64,000 bases of DNA from Flavobacterium gelidilacus DSM 15343. GTDB taxonomy: Bacteria > Bacteroidota > Bacteroidia > Flavobacteriales > Flavobacteriaceae. Of the stretch, positions 53,501 to 61,565 are shown piece after piece (position 1 is the first letter of the stretch; the number at the start of each line of letters is the position of its first letter). The position numbers were made by a program, and so were the translations under genes. Location of the stretch: positions 258,257 through 322,256 of the forward strand of contig NZ_KE383904.1 in the NCBI RefSeq assembly GCF_000422685.1, read 5' to 3'. A model generated the notes under the pieces. It saw nothing but the letters and a program-made list of their open reading frames with translations, did not search any database and was not told where the DNA came from.

Positions 53501-53649
53501 CCTGCAGGCAAAGCTGGTCCGTAAGTTGTATCACTTCCAAAGTTTTCAAAAAATATGGGAGCACCACTACTTCCATTGCAGAAACCTAATTGGCTAAAGG
53601 CTATTGTATAGTTAAATAAAAGGACTAATAAAATGTAGTTCTTGTTCAT
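50551..53649 (-). CDS. Large adhesin-like protein with T9SS type B sorting domain
   Basis: A 1032-residue surface or secreted protein. The signal peptide ends near TIAFSQ. Residues about 25-222 form a jelly-roll-like module with FFENFGSDTTYGPALPAG and paired cysteines; residues 230-410 contain Ig-like modules. Residues 412-644 and 645-877 are two copies of one unit (for instance ICSTEATAITL / ICSNETTAISL, FSNGTGNTI twice, PTTYCLNATAP twice). The end is a gliding-associated C-terminal domain (FFTPNGDGINDFWTITGL, IYDRYGKLIKQI, GWDGTFNG), the type B signal. A role in adhesion or matrix binding is plausible but not shown. Confidence 0.93.
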   Translation of the reverse strand: MNKNYILLVLLFNYTIAFSQLGFCNGSSGAPIFFENFGSDTTYGPALPAGVTNYTYVNSGFPNDGQYTLFYRTDLIGNNWLYSLDHTPDNQPDGINGKSLIVNASNTPGQFYKRTVTGLCSNTTFEFSAWVINIINSASGGCPGTGIPVNVTFEIWDITDTILLQSGNTGNINGTPNPIWNQFGLVFTMGAGQTSVILKMRNNGIGGCGNDLAIDDIMFRACGEYSNITNSGNPSNTISICENETITNNQLQVTTTGTASNVYQWQQSSDNINYVDITGENSSIYIIPTITTTTYYRVKVANDISNLSNPFCSTLSDIFTVVINALPNSPISNGNQSLCNNQNTTLNVTVNANESVNWYDAPTNGNLLQSNSANYTPTVIGTFYAEAYNLTTGCISNIRTAVTLLPMTTASYSGTTTICSTEATAITLTASDTSATFNWTANSSNTTGFSNGTGNTITQTLVYSGSTTGTVTYNVTPMVNGCEGMVETITITVNPQTNITPTFAAIPTTYCLNATAPTLPSLSLNTTPINGTWNPAAINTSTIGTTTYTFIPQSNPCINYTTYSLNITVATNITPNFNATISLCSGTNAPVLNTTSPNGIVGIWNPSVINNTTSGSYTFTPNANQCAVSQTINVTIFPTNTTLSYTGSNTICSNETTAISLVASNTSATFNWTATSSNVTGFSNGTGNTIAQTLSYSGSTSGTVTYIVTPILNGCEGISETITVTVNPQINITLVFPVIPTTYCLNATAPILPTTSSNTTPINGTWNPTAINTSNTGTTTYTFTPQTTGCQNIQPYQISITVSSGILPDFDDVLTFCKGTNAPTLSTTSPNGINGSWNPSTINNLVSGSYTFTPNPNQCAVPQTISVTILEPTLTSVEYTTSGAFSENQIITVLAFNSGDYLYQLDNGNFQNSNIFSNVSAGSHTVTVTDKNECSPPLSKDILIINYPRFFTPNGDGINDFWTITGLSNLNKVEVFIYDRYGKLIKQISTNSPGWDGTFNGYSLPASDYWFTVNFEENNISRTFRAHFSLSR
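51040..52416 (-). repeat. Tandem protein-coding duplication within the adhesin gene
   Basis: Two units of about 233 codons (offset 699 bases), coding residues 412-644 and 645-870, share most of their sequence, including Cys positions, GTGNTI and TTPINGTWNP motifs. They are diverged enough to be old. Confidence 0.85.
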
Positions 53650-53909
53650 TATTGCTAAAATTTATTGGGTAAAAAAACATTTTTATAAATATAATACCAA
53701 ATATTTAAACATTTCGATAAATTGGTTTCATAAAAACTATACACATAAAACAATAGTAAAAAGCTATAATTATTAGTTATATGCTGCATAATTGAAATCA
53801 ATATACTTTATTTATTATTTTGTATAGGTGATGTAAAGGTCAATAAAACATTTACGTAATTGGTTTTTTAAATAAATGCGAATAATATTTTTAATGTATT
53901 CATGAACTA

Positions 53910-53939
53910 TTGTTCTTTTCATCACAAACTTTATCTTTA
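53910..53939 (+). promoter_or_regulatory. Promoter TTG, 19 bases, TATCTTTA
   Basis: TTG at 53910-53912 and TATCTTTA at 53932-53939 are exactly 19 bases apart. Transcription would begin near 53946, which rules out the ATG at 53902 as start and favours the TTG at 53950, giving an almost leaderless mRNA. Confidence 0.55.
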
Positions 53940-53949
53940 CAAAAAAAAC

Positions 53950-54504
53950 TTGAAAATAATCATTCTAACTCCTATGGAGATTGAGCAGAAGAAAGTGCTT
54001 AATGCTTTGTCTAGAATAACTACTTTAAAACATACTTATGAAGTAAAAGTTTCTGGTATTGGTAGAGAAAGTACAGCCAAAGCTTTATTGAATTTGCCAA
54101 CAAACGATATTTGTGTGTTAATGGGTTTTGCAGCTGTTGTCGGTAAAGAAGTTCATTTACCTGCATATTTAGGTATGGGTAAGCCTATTGAAATTAGGAC
54201 TTCTTCTTTGTTTGGTTATGAAGGAGGTTTATTTGAAAATGGAAAACCTATTCATTCAGATCCTAAATTGAAGTTGCCTTGTTTGTCTTCATTAACCTCT
54301 GATAAATTTGTTAGAACGACAGATTTAGATGAAGGAACTGTCATAAATATGGAAGATTATACCTTTATGTATTTAAAGAAACCTCAAGACTTTATTGTTC
54401 GAATCATTTCTGATTTTTTGCCTCATGAAACAGAAATTGACTTTTTTGAACATGTAAAAGCAATTGATTTTATGGATGGAGTTTTGGCTTTAGAACAAAT
54501 TTAA
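53950..54504 (+). CDS. Nucleoside phosphorylase/MTA-SAH nucleosidase-like protein
   Basis: About 184 residues when started at the TTG at 53950, which begins KIIILTPMEIEQKKVLNAL, the typical MTA/SAH nucleosidase-like start (compare MKIGIIxAMxxE). The rest shows the phosphorylase superfamily pattern (EVKVSGIGRESTAKALLN, VLMGFAAVVGKEVH, a MEDYTFMYL stretch) but it is shorter than a full nucleosidase and the usual C-terminal Asp-rich motif is not clear. Catalytic residues cannot be confirmed. The alternative start at ATG 53902 would need transcription to begin earlier than the promoter indicates. Confidence 0.8.
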   Translation: MKIIILTPMEIEQKKVLNALSRITTLKHTYEVKVSGIGRESTAKALLNLPTNDICVLMGFAAVVGKEVHLPAYLGMGKPIEIRTSSLFGYEGGLFENGKPIHSDPKLKLPCLSSLTSDKFVRTTDLDEGTVINMEDYTFMYLKKPQDFIVRIISDFLPHETEIDFFEHVKAIDFMDGVLALEQI

Positions 54505-54596
54505 TTGTTTTTATCAAATTGTATTTCTAATAAAATAACTAGAAATAATATTAATCATGAACTTATTTTTTAAATTTGTTTTATAAACAATATAAT

Positions 54597-56225
54597 ATGA
54601 AATTATTAAAAACACTCTTTTTTTTAGTATTATTTATCTTTATCTCTTGTGGGACAAACAAACAACAAGCAGATTTGGTTATTACAAATGCGAAAATTTA
54701 TACTGTAAACAATGCTTTTGAAATTGTTGAAGCTATTGCGATTCGAGATGGTAAAATTATTGCCACTGGTTCCTCTAAAGAAATAAATGAAACTTTTGAG
54801 GCTACAGAAATTATTGATGGCAAAAACCAATTTGTGTATCCGGGTTTTTATGATGCTCACGCTCACTTATATCGTTTGGGTATCACTATGCAAATTGTAA
54901 ACTTAAGAGATACAAAGAGTTTTGATGAAATTATTTCTAGAGTAATAGATTATCAGAAAAATAATAATGTAAACTTTATTGAAGGACGCGGTTGGGATCA
55001 AAATGATTGGGAAAATAAAGAATTTCCATCGAGAGAAAAGTTAGATGAATTATTTCCTGATACACCAGTAGTTTTAACGAGAATAGACGCTCATGCAATG
55101 CTTGTAAATGGTAAAGCTTTAGAATTAGCAGGTATTACTGCTGCAACTAAAATTGAAGGAGGTCAAGTTGAAGTTGTTAATGGCAAAACAACTGGAATTT
55201 TAGTGGATAACGCTATGGCCTTAATAAATAAAATTATTCCAGAGCCAGATTTAAAAACTAATATTCAAGCTTTAAAAGATGCTCAAAAAATAGTTTTTGA
55301 TTATGGAATTACTACTATAAATGAAGCAGGTTTAGAACGAAATATTATTGAGTTAATAGATAGTTTACAAAAGGCAAATGAACTTGATTTGAATATTTAT
55401 GCCATGGTGCGTGCTTCAAAAGAAAACCTTGATTATTATACAAAAAAAGGAATTTATAAAACAGATAAATTAAATGTGCGTTCCTTTAAATTTATGGGTG
55501 ATGGTGCTTTGGGTTCAAGAGGAGCTTGTTTACACTTGCCTTATTCAGATAAACCAAAACAATTTGGAGCTTTATTGTCACCAATTAATGATATAAAAAA
55601 GGTTGCTAGACAAATTGCTAATTCAGATTATCAAATGAATACACATGCTATTGGTGATTCTACAAATTCGGTTATGTTAGAAATTTACAAAGATGTTCTA
55701 AACGGCAAACCTAATAGAAGATGGAGGATTGAACACGCTCAAATTATGCTAGAAAAAGACTTTGATTATTTTAGTCTTGGAATTATTCCTTCGGTTCAAC
55801 CAACACATGCTACTTCTGATATGTATTGGGCAGAAGATAGGGTTGGAAAAGATAGAATTAAAAATTCATATGCCTATAAGAAAATATTGGATAAAGCAGG
55901 TGTAATTGCTTTGGGAACAGATTTCCCTATAGAAGAGGTGAATCCAATGCTTACATTTCATTCGGCTGTAGCCCGAAAAGATTTAAAAAATTATCCAAAG
56001 GATGGATTCCAAATCCAAAATGCCTTAACAAGGAAAGAGACCTTAAAAGGGATGACAATTTGGGCAGCTTATTCTAATTTTGAAGAAGAAGAAAAGGGAA
56101 GTTTAGAAGTAGGCAAATGGGCAGATTTTACTATTTTTTCAGACGATATTATGACAATGCCAATTGAAAAAGTACCTTATGTGTTGCCAAATCATGTTTT
56201 TATAAAAGGGAAGAAAGTAAAATAG
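54597..56225 (+). CDS. Amidohydrolase family lipoprotein (YtcJ-like)
   Basis: A protein of about 542 residues. The ATG at 54597 gives a clean lipoprotein signal with FISC (Cys18). The metal-dependent hydrolase marks are YDAHAHLYRLG near the start, the DGALGSRGACLHLPYS stretch, THAIGDST, RIEHAQIM and the C-terminal GTDFPIEEVNPML and WADFTIFSDD. This corresponds to the YtcJ/Exoenzyme-regulatory subgroup of the amidohydrolase superfamily; the substrate is unknown. The lipid anchor would place it on an envelope membrane. Followed by a strong terminator. Confidence 0.93.
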   Translation: MKLLKTLFFLVLFIFISCGTNKQQADLVITNAKIYTVNNAFEIVEAIAIRDGKIIATGSSKEINETFEATEIIDGKNQFVYPGFYDAHAHLYRLGITMQIVNLRDTKSFDEIISRVIDYQKNNNVNFIEGRGWDQNDWENKEFPSREKLDELFPDTPVVLTRIDAHAMLVNGKALELAGITAATKIEGGQVEVVNGKTTGILVDNAMALINKIIPEPDLKTNIQALKDAQKIVFDYGITTINEAGLERNIIELIDSLQKANELDLNIYAMVRASKENLDYYTKKGIYKTDKLNVRSFKFMGDGALGSRGACLHLPYSDKPKQFGALLSPINDIKKVARQIANSDYQMNTHAIGDSTNSVMLEIYKDVLNGKPNRRWRIEHAQIMLEKDFDYFSLGIIPSVQPTHATSDMYWAEDRVGKDRIKNSYAYKKILDKAGVIALGTDFPIEEVNPMLTFHSAVARKDLKNYPKDGFQIQNALTRKETLKGMTIWAAYSNFEEEEKGSLEVGKWADFTIFSDDIMTMPIEKVPYVLPNHVFIKGKKVK

Positions 56226-56242
56226 TGTTTAGGATTTATTAT

Positions 56243-56278
56243 AAAAAAAACACCAACAATATTGTTGGTGTTTTTTTT
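56243..56278. terminator. Bidirectional terminator with perfect palindromic stem
   Basis: A 20-base perfect palindrome at 56251-56270 (CACCAACAAT and its complement) with A8 before and T8 after; it ends the amidohydrolase gene and the 56304 gene on the opposite strand. Confidence 0.9.
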
Positions 56279-56303
56279 ATAATATTAAGATATTCAAATC
56301 TAT

Positions 56304-56687
56304 CTATTTAGCAACCTTAAAAACAATTTTTTGTTCCGCATCATTTCTAGACATTGTGATTTCTTTTGGACTTATTTTGTAAATGGTCCATGTAGTTTTT
56401 CCACGTCTGTCGGTTGTAGTAATTACATTCTTATTTAGCGTCCATGTGCCTTCAAGGTCGACCATAAAACTAAATTTAAAAGTCATATCTTCTTTAAACT
56501 CAATTGTTGTCAATTCAAGCATTTCTTTAGTTTCCTCATATTCTTCTTTTGAAAATTTAGGGTTAATCAAATCAAAAAATTCCCATTTCCTCGAAACAGT
56601 TTCAACTGTAATTTCGGTATTATCAGTTTGAGCATGTAAACTAACGGAGCTAATAAAAATAAGAAATAAGATTAAATTATTTTTCAC
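56304..56687 (-). CDS. Exported lipocalin-like small protein
   Basis: A 127-residue protein with a signal peptide (SSVSLHAQ) and a compact beta domain: RKWEFFDLINPKF, LELTTIEFKEDMTFKFSFMVDLEGTWTLNKNVITTTD, WTIYKISPKEITMSRND. The repeat of W-x-x-x and T-x-F strand patterns resembles lipocalin-like family proteins that are frequent in this group. Function unknown. It sits alone between the amidohydrolase terminator and the methylmalonyl-CoA mutase operon. Confidence 0.82.
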   Translation of the reverse strand: MKNNLILFLIFISSVSLHAQTDNTEITVETVSRKWEFFDLINPKFSKEEYEETKEMLELTTIEFKEDMTFKFSFMVDLEGTWTLNKNVITTTDRRGKTTWTIYKISPKEITMSRNDAEQKIVFKVAK

Positions 56688-56710
56688 GTAAAATGTTTTT
56701 TAATATAAGA

Positions 56711-58834
56711 TTAATCTTCCAACAAAACTTCTAAAATTGTTATGGCTGCATCACTAATTTTTGTTCCTGGACCAAAAACGGCTACTGCACCAGCATCAAA
56801 TAAGAATTGATAATCCTGAGCTGGAATTACTCCACCTACAACAACCATAATGTCCTCTCTGCCGTATTTTTTTAGTTCTTCAATTACTTGTGGAACTAGA
56901 GTTTTGTGTCCAGCTGCTAAAGAAGAAACTCCTAAAATATGCACGTCATTTTCAACGGCTTGTTTGGCTGCTTCTTTAGGGGTTTGGAATAATGGGCCAA
57001 TATCAACGTCAAAGCCAACATCTGCATAACCAGTGGCTACTACTTTTGCGCCTCTATCGTGACCGTCTTGTCCCATTTTGGCAATCATAATTCTTGGACG
57101 ACGACCTTCTTTCATAGCAAAAGCATCAGCTAATTGTTTAGCCTTTTCAAAGCTTTCATCATTTTTTATTTCTTTACTATACACTCCACTAAAACTTCTA
57201 ATTTGTGCTTTATATCTTCCATAAATTTCTTCTAAAGCATCACTAATTTCACCTAATGTTGCTCTTTCTTTTGCTGCTTCTACTGCTAAAGATAATAAAT
57301 TTCCGTTTGCATTTTTAGCACAATCGGTTAATTTAGCTAAACATTCTTTTACTTTAACATTGTCTCGTGAAGCTTTTATTTGTTCTAATCGTTCAATTTG
57401 TTGTTTGCGAACCATATCATTGTCGACATCCAAAATATGTAATGGATCTTCTTTTTCTAAACGGTATTTGTTTACACCTACAATAATATCTTGTCCGCTA
57501 TCAATACGAGCTTGTTTACGAGCAGCTGCTTCTTCAATACGCAATTTCGGAATTCCTTCTTCGATAGCTTTTGTCATTCCACCAAGGGATTCTACCTCTT
57601 CAATTAAAGCCCAAGCTTTATCAGCAATTTCAGCAGTTAAACTTTCTACATAGTAACTTCCTGCCCAAGGATCAACAGTTTTGGTGATTTTGGTCTCTTC
57701 TTGTAAGAAAATTTGTGTGTTACGAGCAATTCTAGCAGAAAAGTCAGTTGGTAATGCAATGGCTTCATCTAATGCATTGGTGTGTAAAGATTGTGTCCCT
57801 CCAAAAGCAGCAGCGGCAGCTTCAATAGTTGTTCTTGCTACGTTGTTAAAAGGATCTTGTTCTGTTAAACTCCAACCACTAGTTTGACAATGTGTTCTTA
57901 AAGATAAGGATTTATCACTTTTGGGATTGAATTGTTTTACAAGTTTTGCCCACAACATTCTTCCAGCACGCATTTTAGCAATTTCCATAAAATGGTTCAT
58001 TCCGATTGCCCAAAAGAACGACAATCTTGGTGCGAAAGTATCAATGTCCATTCCAGCTGCAATTCCAGTTCTAATATAATCTAAACCGTCAGCTAAAGTG
58101 TAAGCTAATTCAATATCAGCCGTTGCTCCAGCTTCTTGCATGTGATAACCCGAAATAGAAATCGAGTTAAATTTGGGCATATTTTTACTAGAATATTCAA
58201 AAATATCAGCAATAATTTTCATAGATGGAGTAGGTGGATAGATGTATGTATTTCTAACCATAAATTCCTTTAAAATATCATTTTGTATAGTTCCAGATAA
58301 GTCCTTAATATCAACACCTTGTTCCATAGCAGCTACAATATAAAACGCCATAATTGGTAAAACTGCACCATTCATAGTCATGGAAACTGACATTTCATCT
58401 AAAGGAATTTGGTCAAAAAGCACTTTCATGTCTTCTACAGAATCGATGGCAACTCCTGCTTTTCCTACATCTCCAAAAACTCTTTCATGATCTGAATCGT
58501 AACCTCTATGCGTGGCTAAATCGAAGGCAACTGACAAACCTTTTTGTCCTGCCGCTAAATTTCTTCTGTAAAAAGCATTACTTTCTTCTGCTGTAGAAAA
58601 TCCAGCATATTGACGAACCGTCCAAGGTCTTTGTACATACATTGTTGCATAAGGACCACGAAGATTTGGTGCAAAACCTGCTGCAAAACCAATGTGTTCA
58701 AGTTTTTCAATATCTTCTTTCGAATACGTTGATTTTACTTCTATATTTTCTGCAGTAAGAAAGTTTTCATTGTTTGATACTTCTGATTTCTGACTTCTGA
58801 CTTCTAACTTTAAATGTTTGATGTTTTTTCTCAT
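56711..58834 (-). CDS. scpA: Methylmalonyl-CoA mutase, large subunit
   Basis: B12-dependent mutase interconverting methylmalonyl-CoA and succinyl-CoA, 707 residues. The TIM-barrel part shows [36 protein letters not shown] and [11 protein letters not shown]; the C-terminal cobalamin-binding domain has [20 protein letters not shown] with the axial-ligand His in D-x-H-x-x-G. The first 35 residues are unlike the family: residues 9-20 ([12 protein letters not shown]) are coded by the repeat word GAAGTCAGAAGTCAG and look like absorbed intergenic repeat. Its partner mutA lies 3 bases upstream. Confidence 0.96.
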   Translation of the reverse strand: MRKNIKHLKLEVRSQKSEVSNNENFLTAENIEVKSTYSKEDIEKLEHIGFAAGFAPNLRGPYATMYVQRPWTVRQYAGFSTAEESNAFYRRNLAAGQKGLSVAFDLATHRGYDSDHERVFGDVGKAGVAIDSVEDMKVLFDQIPLDEMSVSMTMNGAVLPIMAFYIVAAMEQGVDIKDLSGTIQNDILKEFMVRNTYIYPPTPSMKIIADIFEYSSKNMPKFNSISISGYHMQEAGATADIELAYTLADGLDYIRTGIAAGMDIDTFAPRLSFFWAIGMNHFMEIAKMRAGRMLWAKLVKQFNPKSDKSLSLRTHCQTSGWSLTEQDPFNNVARTTIEAAAAAFGGTQSLHTNALDEAIALPTDFSARIARNTQIFLQEETKITKTVDPWAGSYYVESLTAEIADKAWALIEEVESLGGMTKAIEEGIPKLRIEEAAARKQARIDSGQDIIVGVNKYRLEKEDPLHILDVDNDMVRKQQIERLEQIKASRDNVKVKECLAKLTDCAKNANGNLLSLAVEAAKERATLGEISDALEEIYGRYKAQIRSFSGVYSKEIKNDESFEKAKQLADAFAMKEGRRPRIMIAKMGQDGHDRGAKVVATGYADVGFDVDIGPLFQTPKEAAKQAVENDVHILGVSSLAAGHKTLVPQVIEELKKYGREDIMVVVGGVIPAQDYQFLFDAGAVAVFGPGTKISDAAITILEVLLED

Positions 58835-58837
58835 GAC

Positions 58838-60199
58838 TTATTCTTCAGCATTTAATCGTTCTTGTTCCATTTTTTCTGCTAAACGTTTTTCGATTATAGG
58901 TGTGATTAACGTTTTTCTTGGATTGTTTTTCACAAAAGGATATAACTCTAAATCGTGTTTCATTTTGTCGTTTTTGTTGGGATATTTATTAGTTCCTAAC
59001 AAAATTTCTTTTCCGTTATCGAATAATTCTTGTTCTTTTTGATCTGATTCGTTAATTTTCCTTTGAATTGTTCCTTCAATTAATTGTGTAATAAAACCAC
59101 CATTTGCTTCAATATCTTTAAATAATTCTAAAGCTTTGTCTGCTAATTGTTCTGTTAACGATTCAATGTAATAAGCACCGTCAGCCGGATTATTTACTTT
59201 ATCAAAATAACTTTCTGTTTTAAGAACAAGTAATTGGTTTCTGGCTATTCTATCTCCAAATTCATTGTCTTTATGATATAATGCATCATAAGGCAAATTA
59301 GCTACTTCATTCGCTCCACCTAGAATAGCTGACATGCATTCAGTTGTTGTGCGAAGCATATTTACATTATAATCATATAATGTTTTATTTCGTTTTGAAG
59401 GTGTTGCTATGATGTTACATTCATGTGAATGATTGTATTCTTTGGCTAAAGTATTGAATAACATTCTTAAAGCTCTTAATTTGGCAATTTCAAAAAAGTA
59501 ATTAGTCCCAACTGCAACTTCAATAGTGATAGGTTGGTTTAAGTTTTCAACTCTATTAAAATATTCGTTTATATGTGCTAGAGTATAAGCTAATTGTTGT
59601 ACCATATTTGCACCAGCATTTTGATAAATGCCAGATTGAATGGTTAAAAATGGAATTCTAGAACTAACTTGATTTAAGAATTTAAAATCAGTTTCTAAAT
59701 TTTTATACCAGTTTCCGTCTTTTACTAATTGTCCGATTGGATCGATTTGTATTAAGAAAGTGGCTTTGTTTTTTGATGCAAATTTTGTTAGTTTGTTAAC
59801 GAAATCGATTGATATAAATTTCAAATTGAAATAATAAGAAACATTTTCAAAAGGAAGATTTTTTAGTAAGCTTTCTAAAGAAATAGTTTCATTTTCAATT
59901 GTAAACCTTATACTTTCTGCTCCTCTTTTTAGAGAATCAATTGTTTTTGAATTAGATTTTTCTACATCATGAACGTAATTGTTTTGTAGAATTTTAAATT
60001 CAGAAACCCTTGTTTGAACATTATTGGTTAAATTATCTTCATCGTTATGATAAAAAGGTTTCACTTTGATGCCCTCTGAACTTTCCCAAACTAACTTTTC
60101 ATTATAGTCAGCTCCTTTTAATTCAAATTGAATTTGTTGTTTCCATTGTTTGGAAGTAACTTTTTCAAATCCATTAAATAAATTATCTTCTTTTATCAC
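58838..60199 (-). CDS. mutA: Methylmalonyl-CoA mutase, small subunit
   Basis: A 453-residue subunit of the mutase, homologous to the catalytic barrel of the large chain but without the cobalamin-binding domain; it stabilises the heterodimer. Marks are GFEKVTSKQWKQQIQFELKG, YQNAGANMVQQLAYTLAHINEYF, LAKEYNHSHECNI and ADKALELFKDIEANGGFITQL. The active-site residues of the large chain are not conserved, as expected. It is upstream of the large subunit and 46 bases downstream of the divIC-like gene. Confidence 0.95.
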   Translation of the reverse strand: MIKEDNLFNGFEKVTSKQWKQQIQFELKGADYNEKLVWESSEGIKVKPFYHNDEDNLTNNVQTRVSEFKILQNNYVHDVEKSNSKTIDSLKRGAESIRFTIENETISLESLLKNLPFENVSYYFNLKFISIDFVNKLTKFASKNKATFLIQIDPIGQLVKDGNWYKNLETDFKFLNQVSSRIPFLTIQSGIYQNAGANMVQQLAYTLAHINEYFNRVENLNQPITIEVAVGTNYFFEIAKLRALRMLFNTLAKEYNHSHECNIIATPSKRNKTLYDYNVNMLRTTTECMSAILGGANEVANLPYDALYHKDNEFGDRIARNQLLVLKTESYFDKVNNPADGAYYIESLTEQLADKALELFKDIEANGGFITQLIEGTIQRKINESDQKEQELFDNGKEILLGTNKYPNKNDKMKHDLELYPFVKNNPRKTLITPIIEKRLAEKMEQERLNAEE

Positions 60200-60245
60200 G
60201 ATTGTTGAATTTATTTATTCCAAAATTTTACACTTATTTGGAATT

Positions 60246-60599
60246 CTATTTAAAATCTTTTTTTGACTCTTCATTTTGTAAATCATCTTCAAACTCTATG
60301 ATGTAAATATCTTCGCTATCCTTTTTCATAAAATATTTTTCGCGAGCATATTTTTCAATCATATCTGGGTTTTGAAGCTTTTTTATTTTAATGCTATCAG
60401 AAGTTATCTCCTCTTTATAGTATTTTTGATTAGCTTCTAATTCATTTATTTCTTTATTTAAAAGTCTATGATCAAGATACGAATAATTGTCTAAAAACAA
60501 CATCCAAATTATAAAAAACAACACTACTAAAAAATACCTGTTCCAAATAATTTTTAGAAAAGGGTATTTTATGCGTAATTGTTGAATTTTTTTGAACAT
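60246..60599 (-). CDS. FtsB/DivIC-family septum formation initiator
   Basis: A 117-residue single-pass membrane protein. A short basic N-terminus is followed by a helix at about 23-41 (FLVVLFFIIWMLFLDNYSYL) and a coiled-coil (NKEINELEANQKYYKEEI), and the conserved IEKYAREKYFMKK motif of FtsB/DivIC. It joins FtsL and other divisome parts at the division site. The start codon adjoins the udk stop codon without a gap. Confidence 0.92.
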   Translation of the reverse strand: MFKKIQQLRIKYPFLKIIWNRYFLVVLFFIIWMLFLDNYSYLDHRLLNKEINELEANQKYYKEEITSDSIKIKKLQNPDMIEKYAREKYFMKKDSEDIYIIEFEDDLQNEESKKDFK

Positions 60600-61211
60600 T
60601 TATTTTTCTATTCGTTGATTGATTACGGCTCTTACTACATCAATTGCTACTGTATTGTACTTATCATTTGGAATAATTATGTCGGCATAAGCTTTTGTTG
60701 GTTCAATAAACTGCTGATGCATTGGTTTAAGCGTGTTTTGATAACGATTTAACACTTCATTCATGTCTCTTCCACGTTCGGCAATATCTCTTTTTAAACG
60801 TCTTATTAGTCTTTCATCAGAATCAGCGTGTACGAATATTTTAATATCAAATAATTCTCTAAGTTCTGGATTGGCTAAGATAAGAATTCCTTCTACAATC
60901 ATTACTTTTCTTGGATGAGTTATAATAACATCATCAGTTCTATTGTGAGTAACAAATGAATAAACGGGTTGTTCAATTGTTTTTTCTTCTTTTAATTGTT
61001 TTAAATGTTCTACTAAAAGTTCGAAATCTATGGCTCTTGGGTGGTCAAAATTAATTTTAGTTCTTTCATCATAAGCCAAATTAGATGTTTCACGATAATA
61101 GGAGTCCTGTGAGATGATTCCAACTTCCGTTTGAGGTAACTCGTTCATTATTTGATGTACAACTGTAGTTTTTCCACTTCCTGTACCACCTGCAATTCCA
61201 ATTATAAGCAT
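60600..61211 (-). CDS. udk: Uridine kinase
   Basis: A 203-residue cytosolic kinase that phosphorylates uridine and cytidine. It contains the P-loop GIAGGTGSGKTTVV, the SQDSYYR substrate segment, FDHPRAID, and the VEGILIL (Walker B) and RRLKRDIAERGRDMNEVL motifs. Complete and of normal length. It heads the udk-divIC-mutA-mutB run, with a TAAATTTG element 23 bases upstream. Confidence 0.97.
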   Translation of the reverse strand: MLIIGIAGGTGSGKTTVVHQIMNELPQTEVGIISQDSYYRETSNLAYDERTKINFDHPRAIDFELLVEHLKQLKEEKTIEQPVYSFVTHNRTDDVIITHPRKVMIVEGILILANPELRELFDIKIFVHADSDERLIRRLKRDIAERGRDMNEVLNRYQNTLKPMHQQFIEPTKAYADIIIPNDKYNTVAIDVVRAVINQRIEK

Positions 61212-61233
61212 AAAATGTATCTTTATTATTCGA

Positions 61234-61241
61234 CAAATTTA
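61234..61241 (-). promoter_or_regulatory. -7 element (TAAATTTG) of udk
   Basis: Minus-strand TAAATTTG 23 bases above the udk ATG. Confidence 0.5.
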
Positions 61242-61301
61242 AGTATTTGAATTTAATTTTTATGTTTAATTTAAACTTAAAAAAATAATTATAAAAAAGG
61301 C

Positions 61302-61331
61302 TTGTAGTTGTAAATTTAAGCTTTATATTTG
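61302..61331 (+). promoter_or_regulatory. tRNA-Pro promoter: TTG, 19 bases, TATATTTG
   Basis: TTG at 61302-61304 and TATATTTG at 61324-61331 are exactly 19 bases apart, a full match to the Bacteroidota -33/-7 consensus. The tRNA starts at 61344. Confidence 0.75.
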
Positions 61332-61343
61332 CACCTCACTTTT

Positions 61344-61418
61344 CGGGGTGTAGCGTAGCCCGGTCATCGCGCCTGCTTTGGGAGCAGGAGGTCGCAGGTT
61401 CGAATCCTGCCACCCCGA
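61344..61418 (+). tRNA. tRNA-Pro (TGG)
   Basis: A 75-base cloverleaf: acceptor stem CGGGGTG/CACCCCG, D arm, anticodon stem CCTGC/GCAGG with loop TTTGGGA (anticodon TGG at 61379-61381), T arm GCAGG-TTCGAAT-CCTGC. The discriminator is A and the terminal CCA is not encoded. A terminator hairpin follows directly, so it is transcribed alone. Confidence 0.97.
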
Positions 61419-61420
61419 CA

Positions 61421-61454
61421 AAAGCCTTCTTGTAAATTCAAGGAGGCTTTTTTA
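61421..61454 (+). terminator. Intrinsic terminator of tRNA-Pro
   Basis: AGCCTTCTTG pairs with CAAGGAGGCT (one G-T pair) around TAAATT and is followed by seven T. Confidence 0.88.
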
Positions 61455-61538
61455 CTTTATAAAAACTTCAATAACTTATAATTATACTAAAATAGATTTT
61501 TTGTAAGCTATAATACATTTCAATTCATTCAAAATTAT

Positions 61539-61546
61539 TACTTTTG
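61539..61546 (+). promoter_or_regulatory. -7 element (TACTTTTG) of trxB
   Basis: TACTTTTG ends 19 bases above the trxB ATG at 61566. Confidence 0.55.
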
Positions 61547-61565
61547 GGACTTTAAAATTATAATT

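Noticed and set aside
53902-53949. ATG start of the nucleosidase-like gene at 53902
   Set aside because: It lies before the promoter whose spacing is exact; the extra residues are not family-like. The TTG at 53950 is preferred.
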